Source: an uncultured Flavobacteriales bacterium
Lineage (GTDB): Bacteria; Bacteroidota; Bacteroidia; Flavobacteriales; Crocinitomicaceae
Assembly (NCBI GenBank): GCA_946480085.1
Contig: CAMLHZ010000011.1
Coordinates: 68,776-132,775, forward strand
Direction of reading: 5' to 3'
Length of the DNA stretch: 64,000 nt
Both the position numbers and the translations under genes were made by a program. Positions 16,510 through 25,211 of the stretch are shown piece after piece; the stretch's first letter is position 1, and each line of letters opens with the position of its first letter. The notes beneath the pieces are model-generated. The model was not told the DNA's origin, did no database searches, and saw nothing but the letters and a program-made list of their open reading frames with translations.

Positions 16510-17412
16510 TCAAAAGAATCCCCAACGTTTGTTTAAGCCTCCAGCTTTGAAATCGGCGATGAATTCATTGAAATCGTTGTATCGATTGTTTCGCCCAATT
16601 TGTAGCGATGTATCCAATTCTTCCTTTGATAGTTTGTTCGGTGAAACCTTAAAGCTGAATTTTGATCCCAATTTCTGAACAGCAGTACTTGCTTTTTTGT
16701 CGAGAGTGTCTATTTCAGGTAGGGGGTGCGTGATCTGAAGATTTGTTGTAATACTCGGATTAGCGTTCAGTAATGGTAATTTCCCCTGAAAAAGCTGATA
16801 TAAAACCACTGCAAAGGAGAAATAGTCGCTTTGGTGATTCACCAAATGCAAACGGTTTAAAATAACTTCAGGCGAGGCATAGCCCAATGGGAAAATCAAT
16901 TTTCGTTGGATTGATTCTGAATAATTAATTGCCAGACCAAAGTCGATAAGATGAAGCTCTCCGGTTGTTTCATTTACGAGTATATTCGACGGTTTAATGT
17001 CGAGATGAGCAATAGTTGACTTTTGCAATTCAATGAAAACGGGTAGTATTCGTTCACAGATTTGAATTACAGTCTTAAATTGTTCTTTGGATTTATACTT
17101 TTTGAAATAGCGATCAAGTGTAATTCCTTCTTTGAATTTTAGAATTAACGCAGCGCTTTCATCGTCCTCTATGAACCCAATAACTTGCGGTAAGCTGTCC
17201 ATCTCAAAAGAAAATTCAGCTTCAGACCTCAGTGCTTCTTTTCCCAATTGATTAATAGAAACCTTAAGTATGAAAATCTCCGAGCTTGTTTTGTGACGAA
17301 CTTTGAAAACATCACAGAACTTACGTCGCTTTTGATTTCCTAAGCGCTCAAGAATTTCATAATCGTTAAGTTTTGTATGCGGAGTCTGTTGAAGCACTAT
17401 TTTGTCTTGCAT
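16510..17412 (-). CDS. Hanks-type serine/threonine protein kinase
   Basis: 300 residues. Catalytic residues are intact: ATP-binding K50 (FILKV), HLDIKPSNIL (catalytic D138, N143), DFG (157-159), YASPE, and SDYFSFAVVLYQLFQGKLP. The glycine-rich loop is degenerate (LGNQKRRKFCDVFKV lacks the second and third Gly), so ATP binding may be altered. No transmembrane or sensor domain is seen; the C-terminal 70 residues are outside the kinase core. It is the last gene of a TonB receptor operon, overlapping the receptor gene by 16 bases. A regulatory role in uptake is inferred. Confidence 0.85.
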   Translation of the reverse strand: MQDKIVLQQTPHTKLNDYEILERLGNQKRRKFCDVFKVRHKTSSEIFILKVSINQLGKEALRSEAEFSFEMDSLPQVIGFIEDDESAALILKFKEGITLDRYFKKYKSKEQFKTVIQICERILPVFIELQKSTIAHLDIKPSNILVNETTGELHLIDFGLAINYSESIQRKLIFPLGYASPEVILNRLHLVNHQSDYFSFAVVLYQLFQGKLPLLNANPSITTNLQITHPLPEIDTLDKKASTAVQKLGSKFSFKVSPNKLSKEELDTSLQIGRNNRYNDFNEFIADFKAGGLNKRWGFF

Positions 17413-19787
17413 TGAAATTGCAAGGTAATATAAAAATAGCGACCATCACTTGGCAGAATTCCAGGACCCGGATATGCAGTCGCTCTTCTTGAAAAGTAGA
17501 TCGCGTTCGTAAGATTATTTACACCACCTTCAATTTGAAAGTTTTTGTTTACGGTGTATCGTGTCGACAAATCGAAAACAAGATATTCCGGCACAAGTCC
17601 AATCACCGCATCACCACTTGCAATGTATGCGTTTGAAGCATCTGAGTATTGTTCGGCATTGTATGAACCTTGAATCTGAATCTGGAATTTCTCGGTTCTG
17701 AACTTAATTCCGCCTCTAAGAATGATCGGACTAACATATTCCACTTGGTTTCCAATGTAATTGGGTTCTCTCGACCGAACATATTTTGAGTTGATATAAG
17801 AGAAATTAATGAACGTACTCAATCCGAATTTCGAAGAATCGGAGATCATTTTCAAAATGTCCAGTTCTGAGAAAAACTCTACACCCATATTTCTTGCATC
17901 GCCGATATTGGTTCTGATCTTCTTTGTTTCATAGGGAGCTATCCCAATTTTGTTTCCATAGAAAATGTAGAATCCGGCAACATCAACATAAACGTATTTT
18001 GCAAGAAAACCACGCCAGCCCAACTCTGTTGTTGAACCGTATTCGTCTCTGATGTTTGAATCAACAACAATATTTGGATTCACCACTCGAATATCAGTGA
18101 AATTTACGGCTCTGTAATTCATACAGAAGTTAGTATATACAGAAGTTCTTTTGCTGATTTTGTAAGATGAACCAAATCCTGCCAACGGAACTATCCTTGA
18201 AATGGAATTCGACTCATCATACGTTTTGATGGCAAGCGTGTCAAGCGTTAATTCATGAATGATGTACTGCTTGTATGAACCGTTTGCAGCGCTTTTGATG
18301 TAATCGAGTCTAAAACCGGTGTTCACAGTCCACTTCGGACCTAAAAAGAAAATGTTCTCACCAAAGAACGCAGCGTTCATTGAGGGGAAAGTATAGGAAG
18401 AGTTTTCCGGACTTCCGGGATTGTTAAAAGTGAAATCTGCATCAGAACCATCGGAAGCCAAGCCTTGAATTCCGGTGGTTTGTCCTTTGTAAAAACGCGC
18501 TCCGAAAAGCAAACCGCCTTTCGATCGACCAGCAAGCTGATATTGTTTCATTAATCGGGCTTCTGCCCCTGCATTTTTAAATGTCCCCTGAATCAAATCA
18601 CGCTCTCCCATAGGGTCCGCCTGATTGATCTTTCCAAGAAAGCCAAGTGCGCTGCGTTCAGAAAGCATTCCAAAACTGCGGAAATTGAAGAGTAAGGATT
18701 TGTTGATTTGATAATCGTAATGAAGTGCAAGAATATTCCAATCTACCGAAAACCAATTTCTGGTTCTGTTGCTTTGTCTTGGATCGTCTTCAAATTGATT
18801 GTCGGTAAGTCCGCCAGGTTGTTGAGCCAGGTATTGCATTTTAGTGTATTCCAAACGAATACGCTGATTTTCATTGATCTGATAAGTCAATTGGGCAAAT
18901 CCCTGGTGCTGGGTGAAATCACTGTTTGGTCTCCAGCCATTTCCTAGTTTGAGCTGGTAATAGGCTTGGTACGACCAGCGTTTATTCGTTCCTGAAATTC
19001 GGGTGAAATTCCCGAAATAACCCATGTTTCCAACAGTGTTTCGAAGTGTAAGGTCGAATTTTGAATTGGGATTCGGGTCTTTGAAAACGAAATTCATGAG
19101 ACCGCCAAACTGAGTTCCGTATTGCAATGATGCTGAACCGCGAATAATTTCTACGCTTTGAAGTGCTTCTAGTGGTGGAGTGTAGTAGCTTTCCGGGTAG
19201 CCGAGGGCGTCCGCAGAAATGTCGTAGCCGTTTTGCCGCATATTGAAATTTGCCGCTCTGTTAGGACTTAAGCCTCTACCACCAACTCCCATCTGAATTC
19301 CCGCACCATCACTTTCCCAAATGTTTAAGCCTGGGATTTTAGCGAAAAGCTCTCTTGGATTAGCACTTGATTTTGCACCACCGTGTTTTTCCAACTGTAT
19401 TATAGAACTGGTTCCGGTAACAATTTGAACGCCCCTTAATGGCGGTAAGTAGCCGATATCAAAATAAAGCAAACGTTCTTTTGTAATGTTTACTTCATCA
19501 ATTGTTTTTGAGCTATGAAAAAGAACTACGGTATCAGGTAAGTTTCCTTTTTTAATTTTTACACCGTATGGATCGTAACCTTCCGCAGTGAAATCCAATG
19601 AATCTGCTTTACAGTTGATCTCAAATTGTCCGTTGTGATTGGAAGTTTTTCTCGAATTTCCGTCGAACAGCGTAACGTGCTTAACGGGTTGTTTCAGTTC
19701 GTTAACAATATAAATAGTACATGTTTGAGAATATGCACCAAGACTCCCTACCAGAAAGAAAATTAATAAGAAGGTGCTTCTACCCAT
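17397..19787 (-). CDS. TonB-dependent receptor of the imelysin-HTTM operon
   Basis: 796 residues: signal peptide, short carboxypeptidase-regulatory-like domain (about 25-90), plug domain (about 120-225, with IQMGVGGRGLSPNRAANFN and SVEIIRGSASLQYGTQFGG), and a barrel with Fe-siderophore-receptor-like features (NRTRNWFSVDWNILALHYDY, TELGWRGFL), ending YFYITLQFQCKTK. It resembles FecA-type iron receptors, so iron or a metal chelate is the likely cargo; this is inference. The start overlaps the HTTM stop by 25 bases and its 3' end overlaps the kinase gene. Confidence 0.88.
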   Translation of the reverse strand: MGRSTFLLIFFLVGSLGAYSQTCTIYIVNELKQPVKHVTLFDGNSRKTSNHNGQFEINCKADSLDFTAEGYDPYGVKIKKGNLPDTVVLFHSSKTIDEVNITKERLLYFDIGYLPPLRGVQIVTGTSSIIQLEKHGGAKSSANPRELFAKIPGLNIWESDGAGIQMGVGGRGLSPNRAANFNMRQNGYDISADALGYPESYYTPPLEALQSVEIIRGSASLQYGTQFGGLMNFVFKDPNPNSKFDLTLRNTVGNMGYFGNFTRISGTNKRWSYQAYYQLKLGNGWRPNSDFTQHQGFAQLTYQINENQRIRLEYTKMQYLAQQPGGLTDNQFEDDPRQSNRTRNWFSVDWNILALHYDYQINKSLLFNFRSFGMLSERSALGFLGKINQADPMGERDLIQGTFKNAGAEARLMKQYQLAGRSKGGLLFGARFYKGQTTGIQGLASDGSDADFTFNNPGSPENSSYTFPSMNAAFFGENIFFLGPKWTVNTGFRLDYIKSAANGSYKQYIIHELTLDTLAIKTYDESNSISRIVPLAGFGSSYKISKRTSVYTNFCMNYRAVNFTDIRVVNPNIVVDSNIRDEYGSTTELGWRGFLAKYVYVDVAGFYIFYGNKIGIAPYETKKIRTNIGDARNMGVEFFSELDILKMISDSSKFGLSTFINFSYINSKYVRSREPNYIGNQVEYVSPIILRGGIKFRTEKFQIQIQGSYNAEQYSDASNAYIASGDAVIGLVPEYLVFDLSTRYTVNKNFQIEGGVNNLTNAIYFSRRATAYPGPGILPSDGRYFYITLQFQCKTK

Positions 19788-21127
19788 GTGTTGTATGCTT
19801 GAAATTTGGAGATTTTCAATAAATTATGCTTTCTGGTAACATATGCTTCATGCATTTTACCGTTTAAGGTTACGAATGCATCAGCTTCAATTCTATCGGC
19901 GTGCAAATGTACAGTGTCTTTACCAGAAATCAGAAGTGTATCCTTGTATTTCTCACCTAAATAGTGTGCGAATTCCAAAATCATGTCAGGTTGTCTCGAC
20001 ATCTGGTCAATTTGAAAGTCCGTAAGGAAATCCGAATTTTCAATCATGATACTTCCCGTTTTCGAATGGTCTACCACATAAAAAGTGGCATAGCCTTTTT
20101 TCTCCATAAGCATCACTCTCCAGGAGAAACGGTAGCCGTCTTCATACCAAAACAGTGAACCGGAATGAAGGATATAGCGAAACGGGATCAACACTTGAAA
20201 GAACGCAAACACACAAACAAAACCAATGATCAATTTACTTCTCTTTGGCTTTCTATACGAGATAGAAGAGGTATTGGATTTACTTCGAAAGATTTGAAGC
20301 CATTTTTCATGCCAGCTCGCAGGGAAAAAGATAAGCGTAGCTCCTATCATTACCCAAGGAAAAACACCAATGGGAAACAATAACCAGGTAAGAATGTGGA
20401 ATGCGATTACGAAGAAATAGGCCCATTTTCTTGTTTTTGGAACCATTAGGAAGAATGGAACGGTTAAATCGTAAAAGCAGCCAAACCATGAAAATGCAAA
20501 CGCTATCCAGGTTGTTGCCATTAAATTCCCAACTACAGGCAAATCTCGATAGGTTTGCAACCAGATCTTTAAAGGCATTGCTTCTAAGAGCCAATCTGAA
20601 TTTATTTTTGCTAAACCAGCATAGAAATAAACCAATGTCAACTGAAATCGGAGTATCCAAATACACCAATTGGCAACTTGCTTTTTGCGTTTAACACCAA
20701 ACCATCGTACATCCAAACTCACATCAGTATTGGCTGGCAGCCAAATGAGCAAAAATGCCATGATGGAAACAAAGTAGTAATGATTTAAATAAGTTGTTTT
20801 ATCAAGCAATTCAACATAGGTAAACGCAAGAAAATACACGATCACAGAAATACGGTATAGAAATCCGAATAGGATTCCTGCCCCGGCAATAATCATTAGA
20901 ACGAATGGCAAATACATCCAGTTTCCTGAAAGTACATCAACCCATTCGAAGAGCAAGTAATGAAAATGAAATTTTGGTTGTATGTAAAGCGTTTCTACCC
21001 AGCCGTAACAAACAAATCGAAGTGCCGAGTAGATTGCAAGAGCTCCAAATACGATCCTAAAAGCAATTAAAGGATTTATTGAAACGCTCCGTAGTAGATT
21101 ATTAGTGATTTTCTCACTAATCGCCAT
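19763..21127 (-). CDS. HTTM-domain (vitamin K-dependent gamma-carboxylase-like) membrane protein
   Basis: 454 residues with about ten predicted membrane helices in the first 330 residues and a C-terminal soluble part (from about 330). The motifs LDKTTYLNHYYFVS and WILRFQLTLVYFYAGLAKINSDWL are typical of HTTM proteins related to vitamin K-dependent gamma-carboxylase. In Bacteroidota such genes often lie with imelysin-like and TonB receptor genes. The biochemical activity is unknown. It overlaps imelysin by 11 bases and the receptor by 25. Confidence 0.85.
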   Translation of the reverse strand: MAISEKITNNLLRSVSINPLIAFRIVFGALAIYSALRFVCYGWVETLYIQPKFHFHYLLFEWVDVLSGNWMYLPFVLMIIAGAGILFGFLYRISVIVYFLAFTYVELLDKTTYLNHYYFVSIMAFLLIWLPANTDVSLDVRWFGVKRKKQVANWCIWILRFQLTLVYFYAGLAKINSDWLLEAMPLKIWLQTYRDLPVVGNLMATTWIAFAFSWFGCFYDLTVPFFLMVPKTRKWAYFFVIAFHILTWLLFPIGVFPWVMIGATLIFFPASWHEKWLQIFRSKSNTSSISYRKPKRSKLIIGFVCVFAFFQVLIPFRYILHSGSLFWYEDGYRFSWRVMLMEKKGYATFYVVDHSKTGSIMIENSDFLTDFQIDQMSRQPDMILEFAHYLGEKYKDTLLISGKDTVHLHADRIEADAFVTLNGKMHEAYVTRKHNLLKISKFQAYNTWVEAPSY

Positions 21128-22196
21128 CTGAATCCTGATAAGTGATTGAAATACTAAATGCAGAGGTCATATCCGTTTTTAAATACACTACTGTACCCTG
21201 CATGTAGTTAAAATAGTTATACAGCGATGATGAATTTGAATTCAACCGTTCCTGTAAGTTATCGTTCCATGTCCCAACTTCATTCAGAAGAAACTGATAA
21301 CGTGTTTTGATATCGTCATTTAGAGCTGTTTTTTCCTCAGCAATCAAATAATCATCAAATCCAAGTCCATCAACTGTTCCCATACCTTTATAAACGTTGA
21401 AAGATGTTTCGATTGAGATTTTAAGGAATTCCTTGTTATGATGTGACCATTTTCCTTCAAATTCAAGAGGATTGGGAGTATTCAAATTTTGAGTTCCTAA
21501 GGGATAGCCTAATTTCAGGTTCTTAGTTCCTTCAAAATCTCTACAAAAAGCATTTACGAGATATGAAAACGCGGAAGTTGTTTCAGTTCCCGTTCCAGAA
21601 ATAAATGTTGAACGATAAGATGTTTGCCATTGAGAAAGTACAGTCGAAACTTTACCTTTCATTCGAACAATTAAGGCAGTGATATAGTTTTGTGTATTTG
21701 TTGAACTCTGAATAAGTGCAAGTGCATTGTTTCTGTAGAGCAAGTAATCCAATGCGTCAAATCCTTGAGTGTCACGTGTATCGTCTGCGCTTAGATCGTA
21801 AATGCCGGAGTTGATTTGTGAGTTAATCTGTGCAGTGTCGGTTGGGAAAATTCCACATGCCATCTGTAAATTTTCCGTCATTGCCGGACCAAAATTGAAA
21901 AGCTTTACGCGTTGATATTCTTCGGCAGCGTCTAAAAAAGCAAGTTTAGCAGCGTCGAATGTTGTTGTTGAAGGATTTAGAAGATAATCGCCCCATTTGG
22001 TATCAAGGTTAAAAACACGCGATTGGAGTTCTGTATAATGTGGAATAATATAATTGTCAGCAAGATTTGTAAGTAATTCCCCTTTTTTGAATTCGACTTC
22101 TTCCGGGCCATTTTTGTCCTTACAATTGGTAATTAATACCAACCCAAGAATGCAGAATAGGGAAGCTAAGAGGGTTTTGTAAAATTTCTTTGACAT
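21117..22196 (-). CDS. Imelysin-family protein
   Basis: 359 residues from ATG 22196 (MSKKFYKTLL). The N-terminal hydrophobic segment ends in ITNC, a possible though atypical lipobox. The helical body contains the imelysin motif region QGFDALDYLLYR. Family members with iron-binding or peptidase-like function have GxHxxE there; here the His and Glu are D and D, so the canonical metal site is altered. Imelysins are iron-regulated periplasmic or surface proteins, fitting the TonB receptor downstream. First gene of a four-gene operon behind a clear -7 box. Confidence 0.8.
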   Translation of the reverse strand: MSKKFYKTLLASLFCILGLVLITNCKDKNGPEEVEFKKGELLTNLADNYIIPHYTELQSRVFNLDTKWGDYLLNPSTTTFDAAKLAFLDAAEEYQRVKLFNFGPAMTENLQMACGIFPTDTAQINSQINSGIYDLSADDTRDTQGFDALDYLLYRNNALALIQSSTNTQNYITALIVRMKGKVSTVLSQWQTSYRSTFISGTGTETTSAFSYLVNAFCRDFEGTKNLKLGYPLGTQNLNTPNPLEFEGKWSHHNKEFLKISIETSFNVYKGMGTVDGLGFDDYLIAEEKTALNDDIKTRYQFLLNEVGTWNDNLQERLNSNSSSLYNYFNYMQGTVVYLKTDMTSAFSISITYQDSDGD

Positions 22197-22231
22197 AACT
22201 GATTTTATCACACGTCGATATTAATTCAGCG

Positions 22232-22239
22232 CAAAGATA
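22232..22239 (-). promoter_or_regulatory. -7 box of the imelysin-HTTM-TonB-kinase operon
   Basis: On the minus strand TATCTTTG matches TAnnTTTG and is followed by CGC. It is 36 bases upstream of the imelysin ATG. No recognisable Fur box was found around it. Confidence 0.6.
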
Positions 22240-22290
22240 AAAGTTATGAAGTATTTTATTCATACCGTTTTAATGGTAATTTTATAACTG

Positions 22291-23100
22291 ATGAAACACT
22301 GGATTATTGCTGATAGTGGAGGTACGAGTACGACATGGGTTTACGGTTCAACCTATGAAGTTGGTCGGTTTCAAACGGCAAGTTTACATGTCAGAAATGT
22401 AGACTCTTTTCCCGAGTCAGACTTAAACACGCTGATGCAGCTCAATAAACAATTTTCATTTGATGAGTTGGATTTCTACGGTGCCGGAATGTCTGTTTCA
22501 GAAAACAAGGAACGTATCTTTCAATTTCTTAAAAATGCTGGATTCAGAAACGTAACTATTGAAACAGATGCCTTGGCTGCCGGATTAGCTTGTTGTGGTT
22601 ATGATCATGGTTTTACCGCTATTCTCGGAACGGGTTCCATTTTAATAGAAATGAATAATGGAGAAATGATTTCCAGAAGGGGAGGCCTAGGTCCCGATAA
22701 AGGTGATCAGGGTTCCGCATACTATTTCGGGAAACTTTTTCTTGAAGCAGTAAAACATGGACGTTTTGATAAAGAGATCAATTTGATTTTTGGCTCAAAA
22801 GATCGTTTTTTTAAAGAGTATGAAAATGCGAATCCAACGAAAATTGCAAGTTTGTCGAAATTGACATCCACATTTGATGTTTCTTCTGTTCACCGTGAAA
22901 ATATAAAAGCTTTCATCGATAGTCACATTTTGGTCGAAAAATCAAGAGTGAAAAGACTTTCGGTAATTGGCTCATATGGGTTTCACATTTCATCCATTTT
23001 AATGGAACAATTTGACGAGGTGAACGTAGAACTAAATCGTGTTTTTATTGACCCTTTGGATAGTTTGGTAGCTTTGAAGATAAAAAACGCAGGTAGTTAA
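22291..23100 (+). CDS. BadF/BadG-type N-acetylglucosamine kinase-like ATPase
   Basis: 269 residues of the ASKHA fold: phosphate-1 loop DSGGTSTTW (residues 8-16), second loop GTGSILIE, GGLGPDKGDQGSAYYFG and the adenosine-side VIGSYGFHIS near residue 230. Close relatives are annotated as N-acetylglucosamine kinases. It would phosphorylate an amino sugar, for example in cell-wall recycling; the substrate is inferred. It is divergent from the imelysin operon and apparently monocistronic. Confidence 0.8.
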   Translation: MKHWIIADSGGTSTTWVYGSTYEVGRFQTASLHVRNVDSFPESDLNTLMQLNKQFSFDELDFYGAGMSVSENKERIFQFLKNAGFRNVTIETDALAAGLACCGYDHGFTAILGTGSILIEMNNGEMISRRGGLGPDKGDQGSAYYFGKLFLEAVKHGRFDKEINLIFGSKDRFFKEYENANPTKIASLSKLTSTFDVSSVHRENIKAFIDSHILVEKSRVKRLSVIGSYGFHISSILMEQFDEVNVELNRVFIDPLDSLVALKIKNAGS

Positions 23101-23226
23101 TAAATCCTTAACGCTATGATAATGAAAAGCATGGCTGAAATATTGGTCGATTTTTTTTGAGGTTTGGTAGAAAAACGGTTTGATGAATGAAATATATTTT
23201 ACAACTTGCAACGGTTAATGTTAAAA

Positions 23227-23625
23227 ATGGACGTTTTAAGAATTGAAGCTAGCACACAAACTCCTTTAGTTTCCTTTGATCCCAATTCAGGTGTAATGGA
23301 AATTAAAGGCAGATCCATACCCGACAATCCTGAAGAATTTTGGGGTGTTGTGTTGGAATGGTTTGATGCCTACATGAGATCTCCGAATAGCGAAACATTA
23401 GTTCGTATAGACCTGGAGTATTTCAATATTACTTCCTCGAAACGAATTTTGTTTTTGTTATACAAGCTGAACGAATTGGTTGACGCCGGTTTGAAAGCGA
23501 AAGTGGAATGGTACTATCGTCGCTCTGATGAAGATATGTACGAAGTAGGTCAGGACTACGCCTTCATGGTTCGTGTTCCTTTTGATTTTAAAGAATACTC
23601 AGATAGCGATTACGTGTTGGTTTAA
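23227..23625 (+). CDS. SiaC-family (DUF1987) regulatory phosphoprotein
   Basis: 132 residues from ATG 23227 (MDVLRIEAS); an ATG three codons upstream is possible. The pattern PLVSFDPNSGVMEIKGRSIP, then PEEFWGVVLEWFDAYM, IDLEYFNITSSKRIL and VEWYYRRSDEDMYEVGQDY is that of SiaC. In Pseudomonas SiaC is phosphorylated by SiaB, dephosphorylated by SiaA, and activates a diguanylate cyclase. No siaA, siaB or siaD is adjacent, so the partners must lie elsewhere. The conserved phospho-acceptor Thr would lie within NITSSKR. A terminator follows. Confidence 0.85.
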   Translation: MDVLRIEASTQTPLVSFDPNSGVMEIKGRSIPDNPEEFWGVVLEWFDAYMRSPNSETLVRIDLEYFNITSSKRILFLLYKLNELVDAGLKAKVEWYYRRSDEDMYEVGQDYAFMVRVPFDFKEYSDSDYVLV

Positions 23626-23650
23626 TCCACGCTGAAAGATAAATTTAGGA

Positions 23651-23682
23651 AAGACTTCTGCTATGGTGGAGGTCTTTTTTTG
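23651..23682 (+). terminator. Terminator of the SiaC gene
   Basis: AAGACTTC (23651-23658) pairs with GAGGTCTT (23669-23676, one G-T pair), followed by a T-run. It lies 26 bases after the stop codon. Confidence 0.8.
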
Positions 23683-23786
23683 TAATTGCTAATTACTAGT
23701 TACGAATTACTAATAATTTGTTACTAGTAATTCGTAATTATTCTCAGTCTTTTCTCTTTTGTCTATCGTCTTTTGTCTATTCTTAC
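23683..23786. repeat. Composite 7-bp repeat array upstream of a four-gene operon
   Basis: The first part (to about 23743) consists of degenerate xAATTAC heptamers and their complement. The second (23748-23782) is TCTTTTC, TCTTTTG, TCTATCG, TCTTTTG, TCTATTC. The phase continues into TTACTAT and the -7 box TATTTTTG (23787-23794). Confidence 0.65.
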
Positions 23787-23794
23787 TATTTTTG
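23787..23794 (+). promoter_or_regulatory. -7 box at the end of the heptamer array
   Basis: TATTTTTG matches TAnnTTTG and is 7 bases before the ATG at 23801, implying a leaderless or very short-leader mRNA. Confidence 0.55.
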
Positions 23795-23800
23795 AAACCT

Positions 23801-24046
23801 ATGCGCGTAATAGCTGAAGTTCCACATCCTCGATTTAAAATTCAAATTTTTGGATATAACGGAAAGTATATTCTGAAAATTGAACTCGGACAATTTGAAC
23901 AATCGTTCAAGATTAGTGAGACCGATGTTATAGGGACAGAAGAAATTGAACGCATGATAACTGCTGAGTTTCTCACCAAATGCCTTCATCGCTTTATAGA
24001 GATGAGAAGCGATTGGGAAACGGCATTTAAATCAAAAGAACAATGA
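23801..24046 (+). CDS. Small conserved Bacteroidota protein of unknown function
   Basis: 81 residues from ATG 23801, chosen because the -7 box ends 7 bases upstream; a longer frame upstream would begin inside the repeat array. There is no signal peptide. The sequence is MRVIAEVPHPRFKIQIFGYN, then GKYILKIELGQFEQSFKI and a helical C-terminus. I recall similar short proteins in Bacteroidota but no function. It overlaps the OmpH-like gene by 4 bases (ATGA), so it belongs to that envelope operon. Confidence 0.7.
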   Translation: MRVIAEVPHPRFKIQIFGYNGKYILKIELGQFEQSFKISETDVIGTEEIERMITAEFLTKCLHRFIEMRSDWETAFKSKEQ

Positions 24047-24651
24047 AGAAATTACATGTATTTGCGATTATCGCTCTAACACTTACGGCAGCTAGTTGTG
24101 GTGACTCAAAAGAAAAACCTGAAGTAAAACCGGAAACTCCTCCAACTGTTCAGGCGGTGGATACAAAAGGTTTGAAAATCGCGTACTACAATATGGATAG
24201 CCTTAAATCGCAGTTCACATATTACAAGAACGAAGAAGCACGAATTACAAAGAAGTCGAAAGCTTATGAAAATACGTTGATCGCTCGCCAAAAAGCATTA
24301 ATGGATTTAAATAATAAGTTTCAACAGCGTTTGCAAAGTGGTGCAGCCGATCCAAACGAACTTACAGGATTGGAGACCGAATTGAAGCGTAAAGACCAGC
24401 AGCTTCGTGTATATCAGGAAGAAGAAGGAATGCGTATCCAGGAAGAAGCAAACACTTCTTTAACGGCTTTGTCTAAGAAAATTGAAGTGGCTTCTGAGAA
24501 GTATGCAAAGAAATACGGAATTGATATTTTGTTGACACATGGTGCCGGAGGACAATTGTCTTACATCAGTCCAAAAATGGATGTTACAAAATCATTTATT
24601 GAATTTTTGAATAAAGAACAAGCAGATTTAGAGTCTGATATGGGCAAATAA
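24043..24651 (+). CDS. OmpH/Skp-family periplasmic chaperone-like lipoprotein
   Basis: 202 residues. The lipobox TAASC (around residues 15-19) follows a hydrophobic N-terminus. A Pro/Glu/Lys linker comes next, then an extended coiled coil (about residues 55-150, rich in K, E, Q) and a short globular C-terminus (YGIDILLTHGAGGQLSYISP), the OmpH/Skp layout. Skp holds unfolded outer-membrane proteins; as a lipoprotein this version would be membrane-anchored. Second gene of the operon. Confidence 0.8.
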   Translation: MKKLHVFAIIALTLTAASCGDSKEKPEVKPETPPTVQAVDTKGLKIAYYNMDSLKSQFTYYKNEEARITKKSKAYENTLIARQKALMDLNNKFQQRLQSGAADPNELTGLETELKRKDQQLRVYQEEEGMRIQEEANTSLTALSKKIEVASEKYAKKYGIDILLTHGAGGQLSYISPKMDVTKSFIEFLNKEQADLESDMGK

Positions 24652-24652
24652 T

Positions 24653-25204
24653 ATGCGTATAGCTCAGCAAAAGATCAAAGAAAATATTGCGGAATACATT
24701 CTGTACATGTATCAGATTGAAGACCTCATTAGAGGTTTTCAGTTCGATTTGGATAGAATTATGGAAGAATTTGTTCGGCCTCAATTGCCGGATGAATCTT
24801 ATCTTCCTTCATACAGAGCCTGGTATCAGGGATTGATACAGGACATGAAGAGCGAACGTATCGTGGAAGCTGGTCATAGAATGGAATTGCAAGAGATCAT
24901 GGTTGAATTAAGTTATCTGCATAACTCATTGCTTTCTGTTGTAAATGATGAGAAATATCAGAAGTTATACGAGACCGCAATTCCTTTTATCGACGATTTA
25001 AAGGAAAAATCCAATCTTCAGGAAAAAAATCAAATAGAAATTTGTTTTCATGGTTTGTACATGAAACTCCTGCTCCGACTACAAAACAAAGAAATTAGTT
25101 CAGAAACCGAAGAGGCTTTTGATTCCATGCGTATAATTTTGGCATACTTATCGCGGGCATACCACCAAATGAAAAATGGTGAAGGCCAATACTGGAACAA
25201 CTAA
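24653..25204 (+). CDS. DUF4924-family protein
   Basis: 183 residues, all-helical, no signal peptide. The start MRIAQQKIKENIAEYILYMYQIEDLIRG matches the DUF4924 family of Bacteroidota, whose role is unknown. Charged helices continue to the end (AYLSRAYHQMKNGEGQYW). It begins one base after the OmpH-like stop, so it is translationally coupled to it. Confidence 0.75.
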   Translation: MRIAQQKIKENIAEYILYMYQIEDLIRGFQFDLDRIMEEFVRPQLPDESYLPSYRAWYQGLIQDMKSERIVEAGHRMELQEIMVELSYLHNSLLSVVNDEKYQKLYETAIPFIDDLKEKSNLQEKNQIEICFHGLYMKLLLRLQNKEISSETEEAFDSMRIILAYLSRAYHQMKNGEGQYWNN

Positions 25205-25211
25205 ATTGCTT

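Noticed and set aside
22196..22290. Fur box controlling the imelysin operon
   Set aside because: No 19-bp GATAATGATAATCATTATC-like palindrome was found near the promoter; iron control therefore stays inference.
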